Part shown: positions 38,009-49,988 of the stretch, piece after piece
Layout: every line of letters starts with the position of its first letter
How positions within the stretch are numbered: position 1 is the stretch's first letter
NCBI RefSeq assembly: GCF_030704535.1
Contig: NC_081819.1
Location: forward strand, 21,858,001 to 21,922,000
Length of the DNA: 64,000 nt
Direction of reading: 5' to 3'
From: Vitis vinifera
Taxonomy: Eukaryota > Streptophyta > Magnoliopsida > Vitales > Vitaceae
Program-made: the position numbers and the translations under genes
Notes under the pieces: model-generated
What the model saw: the letters and a program-made list of their open reading frames with translations, nothing else
What the model was told of the DNA's origin: nothing
Databases searched by the model: none

Positions 38009-41000
38009 ATTTGAGAAATCTGAAAAAGCTGCTATTCACGGGCATGGCAGAGACACTGTTACAATAATACCCTTCGGAAGAGGATTTCTATGCGAGCATA
38101 CGTAGATACTTCCAAGGGGAAAAGCGTGAATTTGCATGTGTATGGACAGCGATTTGGTGGGCAGAGACACATAGCCCTGTAGTCTCCTCACCTCCCTCCC
38201 TTCAACGGTCTAACAAAGGAATAAAAAGTATCAAAAGAAAAAAACAAAAGAGAAAAATTATACTATTTTGAAGAATCATATCAAAATTTTTGTAATTTCA
38301 TTCTCTTTTTCATAATTTATTATATTTTATGACGTCATATATATAAGTTTTAAACTTTTCCAGTTTTCAAAAATTAGATGTAATTTTTAAGAGTATTCAA
38401 ATAAAAATTATGAATCGGTTTGAAAATATTTTTAAAAGCACTTCCAATATAAAAAAACATATTTTAAAAAAATAAAATATTTAACAAGATTTTAAAAATC
38501 ATTTTTATATAAAATACTTTGAATAAAAATATTTTCGAACGAAGCTTTTCAATTATAAGTCTTTTATTCATATTTTAAAAAATATATTAAAACATCATAA
38601 TTAATTTTTATTTTAATAATAATTACATTTACTTCTATTTTTATTATTAAATATAAAAATATTAATAATATATCAAGAAAAATTACATGATATTGATTCA
38701 CTTCCATAAATTATTTTTACAATGAGATAAATTGTAAATTATAAATTATTAAAGAAAGAAAATGACATTTAACTACAAATAAATTGACCACAATATTTTA
38801 AAAAATAAAAATTAAGTATAAAGAAGAGAGGGCCAAAAATAGAAAAATGGCTGCTAGGAGTGGCGATAAGAAAAAGGTATGAGTCAAGGAGATTGAAGAA
38901 CGTGTCGAAAAATGATCGGGAAAGGGGCCATAAGTCAAAAAGGTCGTTTTCTTATTTGACCTCTGTGGTTGCTGATGTGTCCTGTCCAATGTCCACAAAA
39001 ATTGCTATGTTGGATTGAGTTATCCTCGAGACAACCATGGTGTAATTATTGGTTTGGGCTCACAAATTTTGAATTTGGTAATGGTTGAAATTTTCTAAAC
39101 TGTTGTTTTCATACGTATAATGGTAATGATGGTGTAGGCTCTTCTTTAGGAAATGATATGCTAATAAGATTTGTTCGTGGGGTTGGTCTAGTAAAGTTTT
39201 ACCTTATTTGGCCTCTTTATACTCTTTTTTTTTTTTAATTATTATTAATCAATAATATTTTCTTATTTTTTTAAAAACCCATTTTGATAGCGAATTTTTA
39301 AAACAATTTGCTATTTTTTTATTTATAAAAAAACACCTTCAACAATAAGAAAACATAAAACACTTTTATGTTTTTTTTTAAATATAATATTTTTTAAAAT
39401 ATCTTTCCTTTTTATATATATATATTTAAAAAATATATATATATATATAAAATTTTAAACATATTTTAAAAATAAAACACCATATTAAAACCTTTTTAAA
39501 AATATAAAAAATAGATTAAGAATATTTAAGTTTCCAAAAATAATAATTTTTAAAAATTATATTTTAGAACTATTTTTAAAAACATTTCTAAAACAAAGTT
39601 TTAATATTTTTTTTACCCTAAATTAATAATAATAATAATACTATTAATTTGTCATATAAAATTAATAAAAGAAATTTCAAAGTGATGGAATGAGATTATT
39701 TATAAAATTTATTTTTCTTAAAACCATAAAAGCACGTTAACTATCGTTACTTCCAAACAAAGTCTTAATGTGCTTAATAATTATTGTTGTGAAAACAGTT
39801 TGGCACTTTACATTATGACAGCCGTTGAAAAACGTTGGTTCACATTGGACCACCGACCCGCGGGTGATCGTGTTTGAGAATTGAGAGAAGTATTGGATTC
39901 ATTAGAGTGAGTGGAGAACCACCTTCCCCGTTGGACTGTACAACCGAGGAGCCTGCAAGTCGCTTTTGAAATTCAAAAGTTCAAACGTGGAGGAGTTCAC
40001 ACCGTTATTGGAATCCAACTGGTAGTGGAAGAGAATGCTATTTCTGTTATTGGTCCAACGTCGTATTTAATTTGTAAAAGGTTCTGGGACTCTTGAGAGT
40101 TCTGGTGAGACCAAGCTTTCAAGATTTCTAAATGATTTCAACTTTATTCAAATCAGGTGGGTGGTCTTGACCAAAGCGTCATTCGTTATGATGGATTTTA
40201 AAAAGTGCGACAAAATTTTTGGCAACTTCCTACAGTGAGGAACTCCGTCTCTATTTGAGAAAGCGTTCCTAAGCAGATGCTAGGCTCAAGATGAATGTTA
40301 AAAAAATAAAATAAAATAAAAAATAACAAATAATAAATAAATTAACAATAACACTTTTCGGTGTACAGATCTACCATATGCACCCCTCAATCTGTAAATA
40401 GTACTCCTTTTGGTTTCATAGATATTTGGTCTTTTGGTTTTTGCCTGAAATTATTTTTAAAATTTAAATTATTTGTTTTTTTATTTTTTTATTACTTATT
40501 ATAATTTTTTTACTAAATGAAAAAAACCAAAACATATAACTTTTTATAAATAAAAAAAATAATATATTGATTTTTTTTTACTTTTTAATACTTAATAGAA
40601 ATAAAATACTATAAAAACAAACAGCTTAATATTTAACACTATTAAGCATTAAGATTTTATTTAGAATTAAGTAAAAAAACAAACACCACCTTAACCTCAC
40701 TCCCTATGCTATCGAGAACCTTTTTGATAATCTCATATCCAAAAGGTACCATTAATTAAGGATTACCACATATGCATCGGATCCCCGATCCCTTACCATG
40801 TTCTTGTTATTGTCATTTTTTTTGCTCTTTTATCCCCTTGTTTTAGTGTTTTTTTTATTAATTTTTTTATTCAGATTTCTAAATTCATTTAAATATCTAA
40901 ATTCAATATTCGATATGATACCATATATATGATATCAAATCAATATCATAGATTTTTTTTCATATATGTATAAAATCTAAGCAATGTATTACATTCCGTT

Positions 41001-42049
41001 TTTCTAGTAAGTTCCGTTATTTAGAGAGTATTAAAGGAGTAGATTTGGATTTTCTCTGGCTTCTGAGTATATTTGTTGCTAAGGTTAGGGTGGCCTTTGG
41101 TACTAACTGTTCAAAATTTCGCATCCCCTGTGTGAAAAGGCAACTCTGGCAGCTAGCAGTTTTATAAAAATCTAGAAATGGTATTCACATTTCACAGTAA
41201 ATTTCATAATACTATCATTGGATTTTGAAAACTATCACTTACCTTTCCTTGATTATGGAATGACACTGAGCTGTTCATCTGTTGATGTAGCTCTAAACAC
41301 CCTGAAATACATTAAGTATCCTCCCATGAAGCTTGGAAAATATCACCATATAGACTCACATAAGGCATAAAACAAAGTGTTATGCAGATCTATGCAATTT
41401 TCAAAATCTAATAATGTGAAAATCTCGATCCACTTAAGACAGAGTATACCCTTTAATTAATCATTATAAACTTTTCATACACCAAATTCAAATCCCAGGC
41501 AAGAAATCCATCCAGAAGTAAACAGATTATTGATTTACAAAGCCAAAACAAATAACAAATGCAGGCAGCATGCACGAAAATGAGAAAGCTGAGAGGGTAT
41601 ATACAAGACAGAAGAATATATCAGGAAAACCCATGGAAGGCAGGACTGACCCATTAATTTCTTTTGGGTGAAAGAGCCTGACTAGCTTTACCTCCCTTGG
41701 TACTTAAAGCATTGTTCTCCCTTTTATTTGCTGATGCATCTGATAGTTGTCAATCAAGATTTAATTGGAGAAAAGACATGGATAGCAGCAACCTGTTTTC
41801 ATGTAGTGTAGAAACTTCACTCCTCTACTTCCAATATAACCAGAGGAACTGACTGACCCACTAAAAGAATGATGTTCAAACGCACACTGCAAATCTTCAA
41901 ATCGCTATAATCAAACTAAAGATGAATATGTGGGCCATAAGCCACTGACCAGTTACATAGCAAAGAATTGCCAGGCATCTGCAGCCTTTTGAGTTGGGAA
42001 GCTTCAATTTTACACAAAAGGACTTCCATCTTGAAACGGTACGACCGAG
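38009..42049. other. Intergenic between SD2-2 and RHB1A genes
   Basis: 38220-39780 and 40290-41000 are AT-rich with poly-A/T and TA runs (about 39413-39450). A GC-richer island at 39830-40240 has a 60-codon open frame without ATG. From about 41060 to 42049 composition is gene-like and is probably 3'UTR of the RHB1A gene. It includes a splice-acceptor-like site at about 41753 followed by an open frame to 41656. Confidence 0.45.
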
Positions 42050-44726
42050 CTACATAATCATGGTATCTTCAAGTATCATTTCCTGCAACATTAGAGAGGT
42101 AGAGCATGTCGATTTAGCATGAAAACATGACAAATGTGTAACAATTAAGACAAGAACCTTGTCATAGAGCCATTTCTCAATGGTTAGCACCTCAGATTCA
42201 TCCAGTTAACAATCACTAAAAAAATGTCTATTTAATTTTATTGGAAAACTTCTCTTTTTCTTTTTATTGCTTCTTACTGGTTGGGGGAGGAAGCAGCTAT
42301 TGTGGGATCCCTTTATCATGATCTAATCTGCATAGCTCTTAACCCAAGGGATAAGAGAGATACTCATAGAGCAGATCAAGAGCCCCAGTCATCATCTAGT
42401 TAAGTATATGGATGAAATTCTTATCTAAGCACTGCATGATAAATTACTGAGAGGCAAACCTGATCACACACAGGGCAGGTTTCACTTCTTTCCATCCACT
42501 CAAGAATGCACGAAAGATGAAAATGATGGTTGCATTTTGTGATTGTTTTTGGGTTCTCCAAATCATACTCTGCAAACAGTCACAAAGTTGAATAATTAGT
42601 TATGAGGAGCTCAGCTGCTTACATAATTCTTGACGCATGAAGACAGCTGATTTAATTCCACAAACAAACAAAGAAAGTTAAAAATGGTAAAATGAATAAA
42701 ATGTTAGCATCCTGAGACTCTGATAGGGCTGCACCTTCAAGACAAATGGGACAAGCATCATCTTCTTCCAATGGTAAAAAATTAGGTTCATTTGATATTG
42801 GAAGTTCAAACTTCCTTGGTGAAGTAGGCAAAGAACTAGCTTGAGTTTTGCAGTCTGACACTCTGAGACCTTTACTACCATTAATTGTTTCTCCGACAGG
42901 GTCACAGTCAGTTGATCTTGGATGTCCGAGAACCACATCATATGGAATAGGTGCAGGCGGGGGCCGGTAAGTGTCAGGAATTGATGTTTGCAGATTCAAA
43001 TCAACCAAGAGTTCTGCAGCAAATGCAGAGGCTGCACCATTATGAGATGTCAAGAACTCGTGCTCTTGTAGGGTTGGTGGACACTGCCAAAAAAAAAAGT
43101 TGGAAATTTTAAAAATGATAGTTTAATACACAAGGAAACCTCATCAACCATTTTTATGACAGAAGATCAGCAAGAAAATTTCCACCTAAAAGAAATTTCT
43201 ATGCTGAGATGACTATGAAGAAACCCTACATTTGCCAGCATTATCAAATGTTTACTAACATTATCAATGCAAATCTTCAAAACTTTGTTCTTTCAACATG
43301 AGTATTGAATCTCAAAAATTTCAGAATCTTGAGAATTGATCTCCCAAAATTTCAAGATATTCAAGAGCTAATAAAGATTTATCTTGTTGCTTTGTTGTCA
43401 GCAACACAATACATTTCTGAGAATTCAGATTCTGATTAACTGGTAAGCAAATTCAACAATAAATGATCGTGCAAGAAATGAATGAAGAACTCAAATAATA
43501 AAAGTGCAGAATAACAAGAAATAGATGGTGAAATGTTATGAGAAATTAGATGAGACAAGTCCATGCACAATCTGGCAAGTTTTGCCAGCTCATCCACATC
43601 ATCCTTTATTCTGTCTTGCCCAGTATTCAGCTAAGCTTGAAGTTTGCCAATTCATATCAAAATAAGCTTTCTTCCCAGCTGTCTTTCTTAAGTCCCTAGT
43701 GTAGTTGGCCAAGTTTTAATAGGCAGCAAGACACTAGTCCTATCTGACATGTTTCTATTTATCACTTGATCACCACTCATAGAGAACTCATGAACTATTC
43801 TAGCTCAACAGGGTGACTTACCACCCTTGGAAGAGTGCCACTAACTGTAGCATCACATGGCATTTTTAGCTGCCAACATCAGGCAAGCTGATTGGAAATC
43901 TCCTAAATGATAACACTTTGAATTCTTCATGGTGTTTAAACCATCATCCAGCTTGGTACTTCTTGGTGGAAGGCTCATGGAGTCATGGTAAAACTGCTGC
44001 CATACTGTTTGATGATTCTAGAAGCTTGATTTAGTAGCTGGAATAGAGTGTTGCTGAGGCAAACAAGCATGCTATCAGAATGAAGGTGGCATACATCAAT
44101 TCAGTCTATATGTGAAAAATAAGAGTTTAAGCTTTCCATTGTCTCTACATGGCAGTGGCTGAGGCATCAATAGTCTCTACCAATCGACACTTACAGATCA
44201 ATTACAATGGTACTTAGATTGTTTGTAAAGCTATAAGGCAACTGTCCAATTATATAAAACAGTAATATAACTCGGTCCTCATCAAAAAGAATCTTCTGTC
44301 CCAAAAAATTTAGGCCACACAACTTTCCTCATCTCCTCTTTGGGGTTTCTGTCACTCCCTAAATCATAATGTCTCATCCACCCTCACATATTTCTCTTAT
44401 TTGACCTACTAACATCCAGGACCCAAAAAAGCCTAGCATGTATACAAAATAAGAAATGAAAAGGAACAAACAAAACAAAGGATACTATCTAGAAACAGGA
44501 CTTACATGAGCAACTAAAATCCACAACAAAAAACTTTCATCAGTGCACAAGAGAATTATTGAATAATATTCATGTTAAATAGGGAAATGCTCTGTCTTGA
44601 GCAAATAGGAGCAGATAATAAAACTGAAATGGAGATTTAAGATTCTGAGATTGCACATATTACATAATAATATACAGGTGTTCCACGCAATTGAGTTTTC
44701 CTGGAAGAACAACAGCAACCCCCCAT
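42050..44726 (-). CDS. RHB1A: RING-H2 E3 ubiquitin ligase (RHB1A-like)
   Basis: Four coding exons: 44726-44664, 43083-42735, 42569-42460 and 42082-42050, giving 184 residues. The N-terminus MGGCCCSSRKTQ has Gly2 and Cys4-6 suited to N-myristoylation and palmitoylation, so membrane anchoring is likely. A low-complexity middle contains the conserved SIPDTYRPPPAPIPYD. The RING-H2 finger spans about residues 132-172: CPIC, CNHHFHLSC, EWMERSETCPVC. The ligand order is C3H2C3, with none missing. RING-H2 proteins pass ubiquitin from an E2 to targets. Arabidopsis RHB1A (At4g00335) starts and ends alike and is about 190 aa. The second exon begins TGT right after a GGCAG acceptor, and every junction keeps phase. 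The target is unknown. Confidence 0.93.
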
Positions 44727-45885
44727 CACCTGCAGTTGTTTTATTATCCACCCAAAATTACTGGTGATTTGTGCATTTCTCGTTGTCCCTGCTATGGAGT
44801 TAAGATGAACAATATGTTAACTACATTCAAACAAAGAGCCCATGATTTATACCGAGAACTATTGTGAGGGTAAGGGTAAGAAACAAAAAGAAATGAAAAA
44901 TGAAAATAAGTTTGAGGCTTTGAGCTCAATAATTTTTATTTTCCCCAACTATTCTCCAATTTTATTCCCCTTTTATAGAGAGAATAAAAGAGTTGAACAT
45001 ACATAAGTTTTTAAATAGTTTCTTATAGAGAATGAACAATTTGAACATGTATAAGTCTTAAAGAGTTTCATTATATTTCATTTTTCTTCATATTTTCCAT
45101 GGCAAACCAAACAAGAGAATCTAACATTCCTTCCTAGTTGACTTCCTTCCCTTGATACCTTCTGAGATCCAAACAAGATCAAAGCAAGAAAATGCTAACT
45201 CCAATCTTCTACATGTGGTCCAACATATTTTAACAAATAAATCACTTGCTGCTCAGTTCCTTTGTTTAATGAGAAAAAAAGTGCAAGAAGAAAAATTCTA
45301 ACATCCAAAATCAGATTTTCCATTTGCAATTACAGAAAACAACAATCTCGCACTCAGTTGGGCCTAAAACAACTCCTTGGCAATTGACGTGAGTTCTCCA
45401 TTTCTAAAAACTAAAATACCATAAAGCACACTGTTCGTAATCTATTTTCTCCCCGTTACCTCGTTTTCCTCACCAACCAAACAAAGATTCAATTAAATTT
45501 TTCTTCAACTAGCACTAAAAACAGAACAAAATATCTCGATTCAATTTCAACAAAACAAGGCTGGTACCACTTCCAGAACAAAGAAACATAGAAGAGTAAC
45601 ATCAAAAAATCGCAATAACAACCTACTGAACAAGAACACATAGTCCATCAATATTCAGTTTCAAACAAGAAACATTCCACAGCCAAAACATAAACCCTAA
45701 CCCCTGTTTGGTTACCGAGAGAACTGAGGAGAAAAACCACACGAAAACCTCAAGTTCACCAAATAATTATTCAAAATGAAACAGAATAAAATAATTAACT
45801 TTCTCGGTATCGGATTCTTTCCGTCTTTTTCCTCTTGTTTCTCAGCAACCAAACAGAGCGTAATTGAGAGGAAGAGATTCTTACG
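44727..45885 (-). other. 5'UTR intron of the RHB1A gene
   Basis: A TGCAG acceptor (44734-44730 on the minus strand) lies three bases before the ATG. The region to the right carries no coding frame. A good donor, TTC/GTAAGAATC, has its GT at 45884-45883. I infer a leader exon ending at 45885 and an intron of about 1.15 kb. Confidence 0.5.
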
Positions 45886-47966
45886 AATTTGGATTTGGTT
45901 TTGAGAAAACTGAAGAGCGGTTGTCCAAAATTTCTTCTAATATGAGCTAGAAGATACGTGGAAGGGTTTTTTTTTATTATTTTATTACTTTTTTGAAAGG
46001 GAAAGTTTGTAAATAAGGAACAATCCGAGGGCAACATTGTAAAAAAATTTATTACTAACAAAGTCCAACTTGGATGATCTAAGCCCCGCAAAACTTTATA
46101 AATTATTACAAAGAGACAAACCGATGAACAACTTTATTGTACCATTTGTTTAATTAAGTTAAAAAATAAGGGTGCCCCTTGATTTAAATATTTTTTTTTT
46201 GTTTTAAAAAGTATTTTTGATAGATTTTTTAAGTGATAATGATTTTTTGGGAATTTTTTTTAAATTAAAAAAAATTAAATATTTTTAGATATTTTAAAAT
46301 ATCTTTTCTTTTTTATTATTATATATATTAGATAAAGTATAAAATAAGATAAAATAAGTTATCTAGTAGTACTTTATTTAACATGAAATAAATAGTAAAA
46401 TATATTATTCAATATATATATATTTTGTATAAAGTATGTTAATTCTAAATTAATATATAAAATATATATAATTCATGTATTATAAATTTATTCATTTTTA
46501 TTATTTTACTTTTTATATTAATTATTTTATAAAACAAAATATTAATTAAAAAAATCAATTTTGTAGTTAAAAAGGGAAAAAATATTTATTAAATATATTG
46601 TAAAATAATATTAATATATGAATTATTTTATATATATATATGTGGAATAATATAATATGGAAAAAAATCACTTATAGATTTTAAATATTCTAAGCATTAA
46701 TATGGTTAAACATAAAACAAATTATAAAACAAATTTCATATTTTTGTAATTAAGTGGAATGTAATATAATTTTTATTTTAAACAAATATCAAATATTAAA
46801 ATAGTATTATATATTACATTTTTGGCAGGTTTTATAATTGTTTTCAAAAATAATTTTAAAATAGAGTTTTATGATTTTTTAGAATAAAAGTCTATTTAAA
46901 AATCTAAAATATTTTTAACATGTTTTTAATATTTTTAAATATGTTTTAAAATTAATTTTTATTAATAGTGTTTTGTTTTTAATCATTTTACATATTTGTA
47001 TAATTATTTCTTAAAACAATTGTGGTAATAAAATAAACGAAAACAACTAAAAAACGATATTTGAAAACACGTTGTTTTTTATTCTTAAAAACATAAAATA
47101 GAAAACAATATTTGATTATCAAACATATTTTTTGTTTTATAAAACAAAAATTATTTTTTAAAAAAGTTCATAAAACAGAGTCTTCATTTTCCCATAGAAA
47201 GGCAGATTCAAGAATATCATATCTCATCAACCAAACATAACCTTAATGAAATTTTTATTTTTAAAGTTTATATAAAAATCAATATTGTTTTTGTTATCAT
47301 TATTATCTTTTTTTTATTTTATAAAATTAGCTAAAAATAATCCTAAAAATCATTTCTAAGCTTCAAATAAACGAATTTTAGCTGGTCTAAAGTGAAGCTA
47401 AATAATAATTTAAACTTAATTATTTTAATGTAATTTTTAAATAAATTAAATATAATGAAAATTTTGACATTTATTTAAAGTGGATAGACCTTGATTATGA
47501 TCATGAGTGCTACATCCCATTCAATCCACAAATCATACACACGCGAGCATCTCGGACTCCGCTCCTGCATCCCAATCGGAAATCAATGGAAAATTGTCAA
47601 AAGAGGTAATCAATACTAATCCTTCCAGCGCTAACACGTCACTCAAAGAGATGAAAAAGAAAGCTATACCAGAACCACCAGCTCGATCTTCAGTTGATTT
47701 TTGACATTTTTATTTTTTTTATATTTACGGAAAATGCTGGCCCATTCAGTAATTGTTTTTTAAAAATAATTTTCTAAAAACAGTTTTTAAAAACTGGTAT
47801 ATGATGTTTTATAAAATATTTTTTTTGAAAATTTGAAAAAAAATGTAATCCGTTTTTATTTTTTTAAATATTTTTATAATTATTTTTTAAAGCAATCATT
47901 TACGTTGTGAAGATTAAAAGACAGTTTTTTTATTTTTGAATATCTTATGTGTTTTTCCATCATTCT
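45886..47966. other. Divergent upstream region between RHB1A and PPR genes
   Basis: The region between the leader exon of the minus-strand RHB1A gene and the plus-strand PPR gene. 46140-47480 is extremely AT-rich. A GC-richer island at 47500-47705 contains a 65-codon open frame that begins at GTG, ending SSVDF, plus an overlapping ATG frame of 38 codons. I do not recognise either. Confidence 0.45.
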
Positions 47967-49988
47967 ATGATCTCCAAATGCCGTTTTCTCTCCACTTTCA
48001 TTGCGAATTTCAAATCTCACTCATCAGCTTCACCAACCCCATCTCCAACTCTCACTGGAGCCACCAAAAATGCTCCAAGCCACGACCCACATCGTCAATC
48101 TCACTCATTTCCCTACCTGGGTGGCCTCAGAGCTTCATTGCCGGAAACGGGGTTTACCAACTTGGTCGATTCTTGCTCAACCCATTCTTTCTCATCCCAC
48201 GCCCTCAAAATCTCCGCCAAATTGGGGTTTCTTCATGGAGGAAAACAACTTCACGCACACGTAATAAAGTTAGGAAACTGTAACTTGCTGTCATTGCAAA
48301 ATCAAGTTTTGCATGTTTATGTAAAATGTAAGGAATTCAATGATGTATGCAAAATGTTCGATGAAATGCCTCTGAAGAATGTGGTATCCTGGAACACGCT
48401 GATTTGTGGGGTAGTCGAGGGTAACTGTAAATTTGCATTGGTTCGTTTAGGGTTTCATTATTTTAGGCAGATGGTCTTGGAAATGATGGCTCCAAATTGC
48501 ATAACCCTTAATGGTCTACTACGTGCTTCTATTGAGCTGAATGATGTTGGGATATGCAGACAGTTGCATTGTTTTATATTGAAATCAGGGTTTGATTCAA
48601 ATTGTTTTGTGGGTAGTGCTCTTGTTGATTCATATGCAAAATTTGGTCTAGTTGATGAAGCTCAGTCTGCTTTTGATGAAGTTTCGAGTAGAGATTTGGT
48701 TTTGTGGAATGTGATGGTGTCTTGTTATGCTCTGAATGGTGTGCAAGGAAAGGCTTTTGGGGTCTTCAAATTGATGCGGTTGGAGGGTGTCAAGGGGGAT
48801 AATTTCACCTTCACTAGTATGATCAATTCATGTGGTGTTTTGGGATCTTGTGGATTGGGGAAGCAGGTTCATGGCCTTATTATTAGACTATCTTTTGATT
48901 TAGATGTATTGGTAGCTAGTGCTCTTGTTGATATGTACTCAAAGAATGAAAATATAGAAGATGCCCGAAAAGCCTTTGATGGGATGATCGTTAAAAACAT
49001 TGTGTCATGGACCACCATGATCGTGGGGTATGGACAGCATGGAGATGGGAAGGAGGCTATGAGGCTTCTTCAAGAAATGATTCGAGTATATACTTACCCT
49101 GATGAGTTAGCCTTGGCTAGTATCCTTAGCTCATGTGGAAACTTATCAGCAACTAGTGAAGTTGTTCAAGTTCATGCTTATGTTGTAGAAAATGGGTTTG
49201 AAGCTTTTTTATCCATTGCAAATGCTCTAGTAAGTGCATATTCCAAGTGTGGCAGCATTGGCAGCGCGTTCCAATCCTTTAGCTCAGTTGCAGAGCCTGA
49301 TATCATTTCATGGACTTCATTGATGGGTGCTTATGCCTTCCATGGTCTTTCAAAAGAAGGTGTAGAAGTTTTTGAGAAGATGTTATTTAGTAATGTGAGG
49401 CCAGATAAAGTTGCCTTTCTTGGAGTCCTTTCTGCCTGTGCCCATGGGGGCTTTGTTCTTGAGGGGCTTCATTACTTCAATCTAATGATCAATGTATATC
49501 AAATTATGCCTGATTCAGAGCATTACACTTGCATTATTGATCTTCTTGGGCGTGCTGGTTTTTTGGATGAAGCTATCAATCTTTTGACCTCAATGCCAGT
49601 TGAGCCCAGATCGGACACCTTGGGAGCATTCCTTGGGGCATGTAAAGTACACAGAAATGTGGGGTTAGCAAGATGGGCATCAGAAAAGCTTTTTGTAATG
49701 GAGCCAAATGAACCTGCGAATTATAGCCTTATGTCTAACATGTACGCTTCCGTTGGGCATTGGTTTGATGTTGCCAGGGTTCGGAAACTGATGAGGGAGA
49801 GGTGTGATTTTAAAGTACCAGGTTGTAGCTGGATGGAGATTGCTGGTGAGGTTCATACATTTGTGTCAAGGGATAAGACCCACCCGCGAGCTGTACAGGT
49901 TTACGGTATGTTAGATTTGTTGGTTAGGCTCATGGAGGAAGATGATGTTTCTGATATGGAGGTTTTAGTTGAAAGTTTTGGGATTTAA
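47967..49988 (+). CDS. Pentatricopeptide repeat protein, PLS class with E domain
   Basis: Intronless frame of 673 residues. The frame is open six codons further upstream but without ATG, so the start is the ATG at 47967. The Ser/Arg/Lys-rich N-terminus (MISKCRFLSTFIANF) suits a mitochondrial or plastid leader. Tandem PLS repeats follow, e.g. MPLKNVVSWNTLICG, SSRDLVLWNVMVSCYA, ALVDMYSKNENIEDARKAF, VKNIVSWTTMIVGYGQHG and ALVSAYSKCGSIGSAFQSF. The C-terminal E/E+ motifs include HYTCIIDLLGRAGFLDEA, GCSWMEIAGEVHTFVSRDKT and a short acidic end. There is no DYW deaminase domain. Such proteins bind organellar RNA and guide C-to-U editing with partners supplying the deaminase; the target is unknown. 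Arabidopsis At2g46050 is the homologue I recall. Confidence 0.93.
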   Translation: MISKCRFLSTFIANFKSHSSASPTPSPTLTGATKNAPSHDPHRQSHSFPYLGGLRASLPETGFTNLVDSCSTHSFSSHALKISAKLGFLHGGKQLHAHVIKLGNCNLLSLQNQVLHVYVKCKEFNDVCKMFDEMPLKNVVSWNTLICGVVEGNCKFALVRLGFHYFRQMVLEMMAPNCITLNGLLRASIELNDVGICRQLHCFILKSGFDSNCFVGSALVDSYAKFGLVDEAQSAFDEVSSRDLVLWNVMVSCYALNGVQGKAFGVFKLMRLEGVKGDNFTFTSMINSCGVLGSCGLGKQVHGLIIRLSFDLDVLVASALVDMYSKNENIEDARKAFDGMIVKNIVSWTTMIVGYGQHGDGKEAMRLLQEMIRVYTYPDELALASILSSCGNLSATSEVVQVHAYVVENGFEAFLSIANALVSAYSKCGSIGSAFQSFSSVAEPDIISWTSLMGAYAFHGLSKEGVEVFEKMLFSNVRPDKVAFLGVLSACAHGGFVLEGLHYFNLMINVYQIMPDSEHYTCIIDLLGRAGFLDEAINLLTSMPVEPRSDTLGAFLGACKVHRNVGLARWASEKLFVMEPNEPANYSLMSNMYASVGHWFDVARVRKLMRERCDFKVPGCSWMEIAGEVHTFVSRDKTHPRAVQVYGMLDLLVRLMEEDDVSDMEVLVESFGI

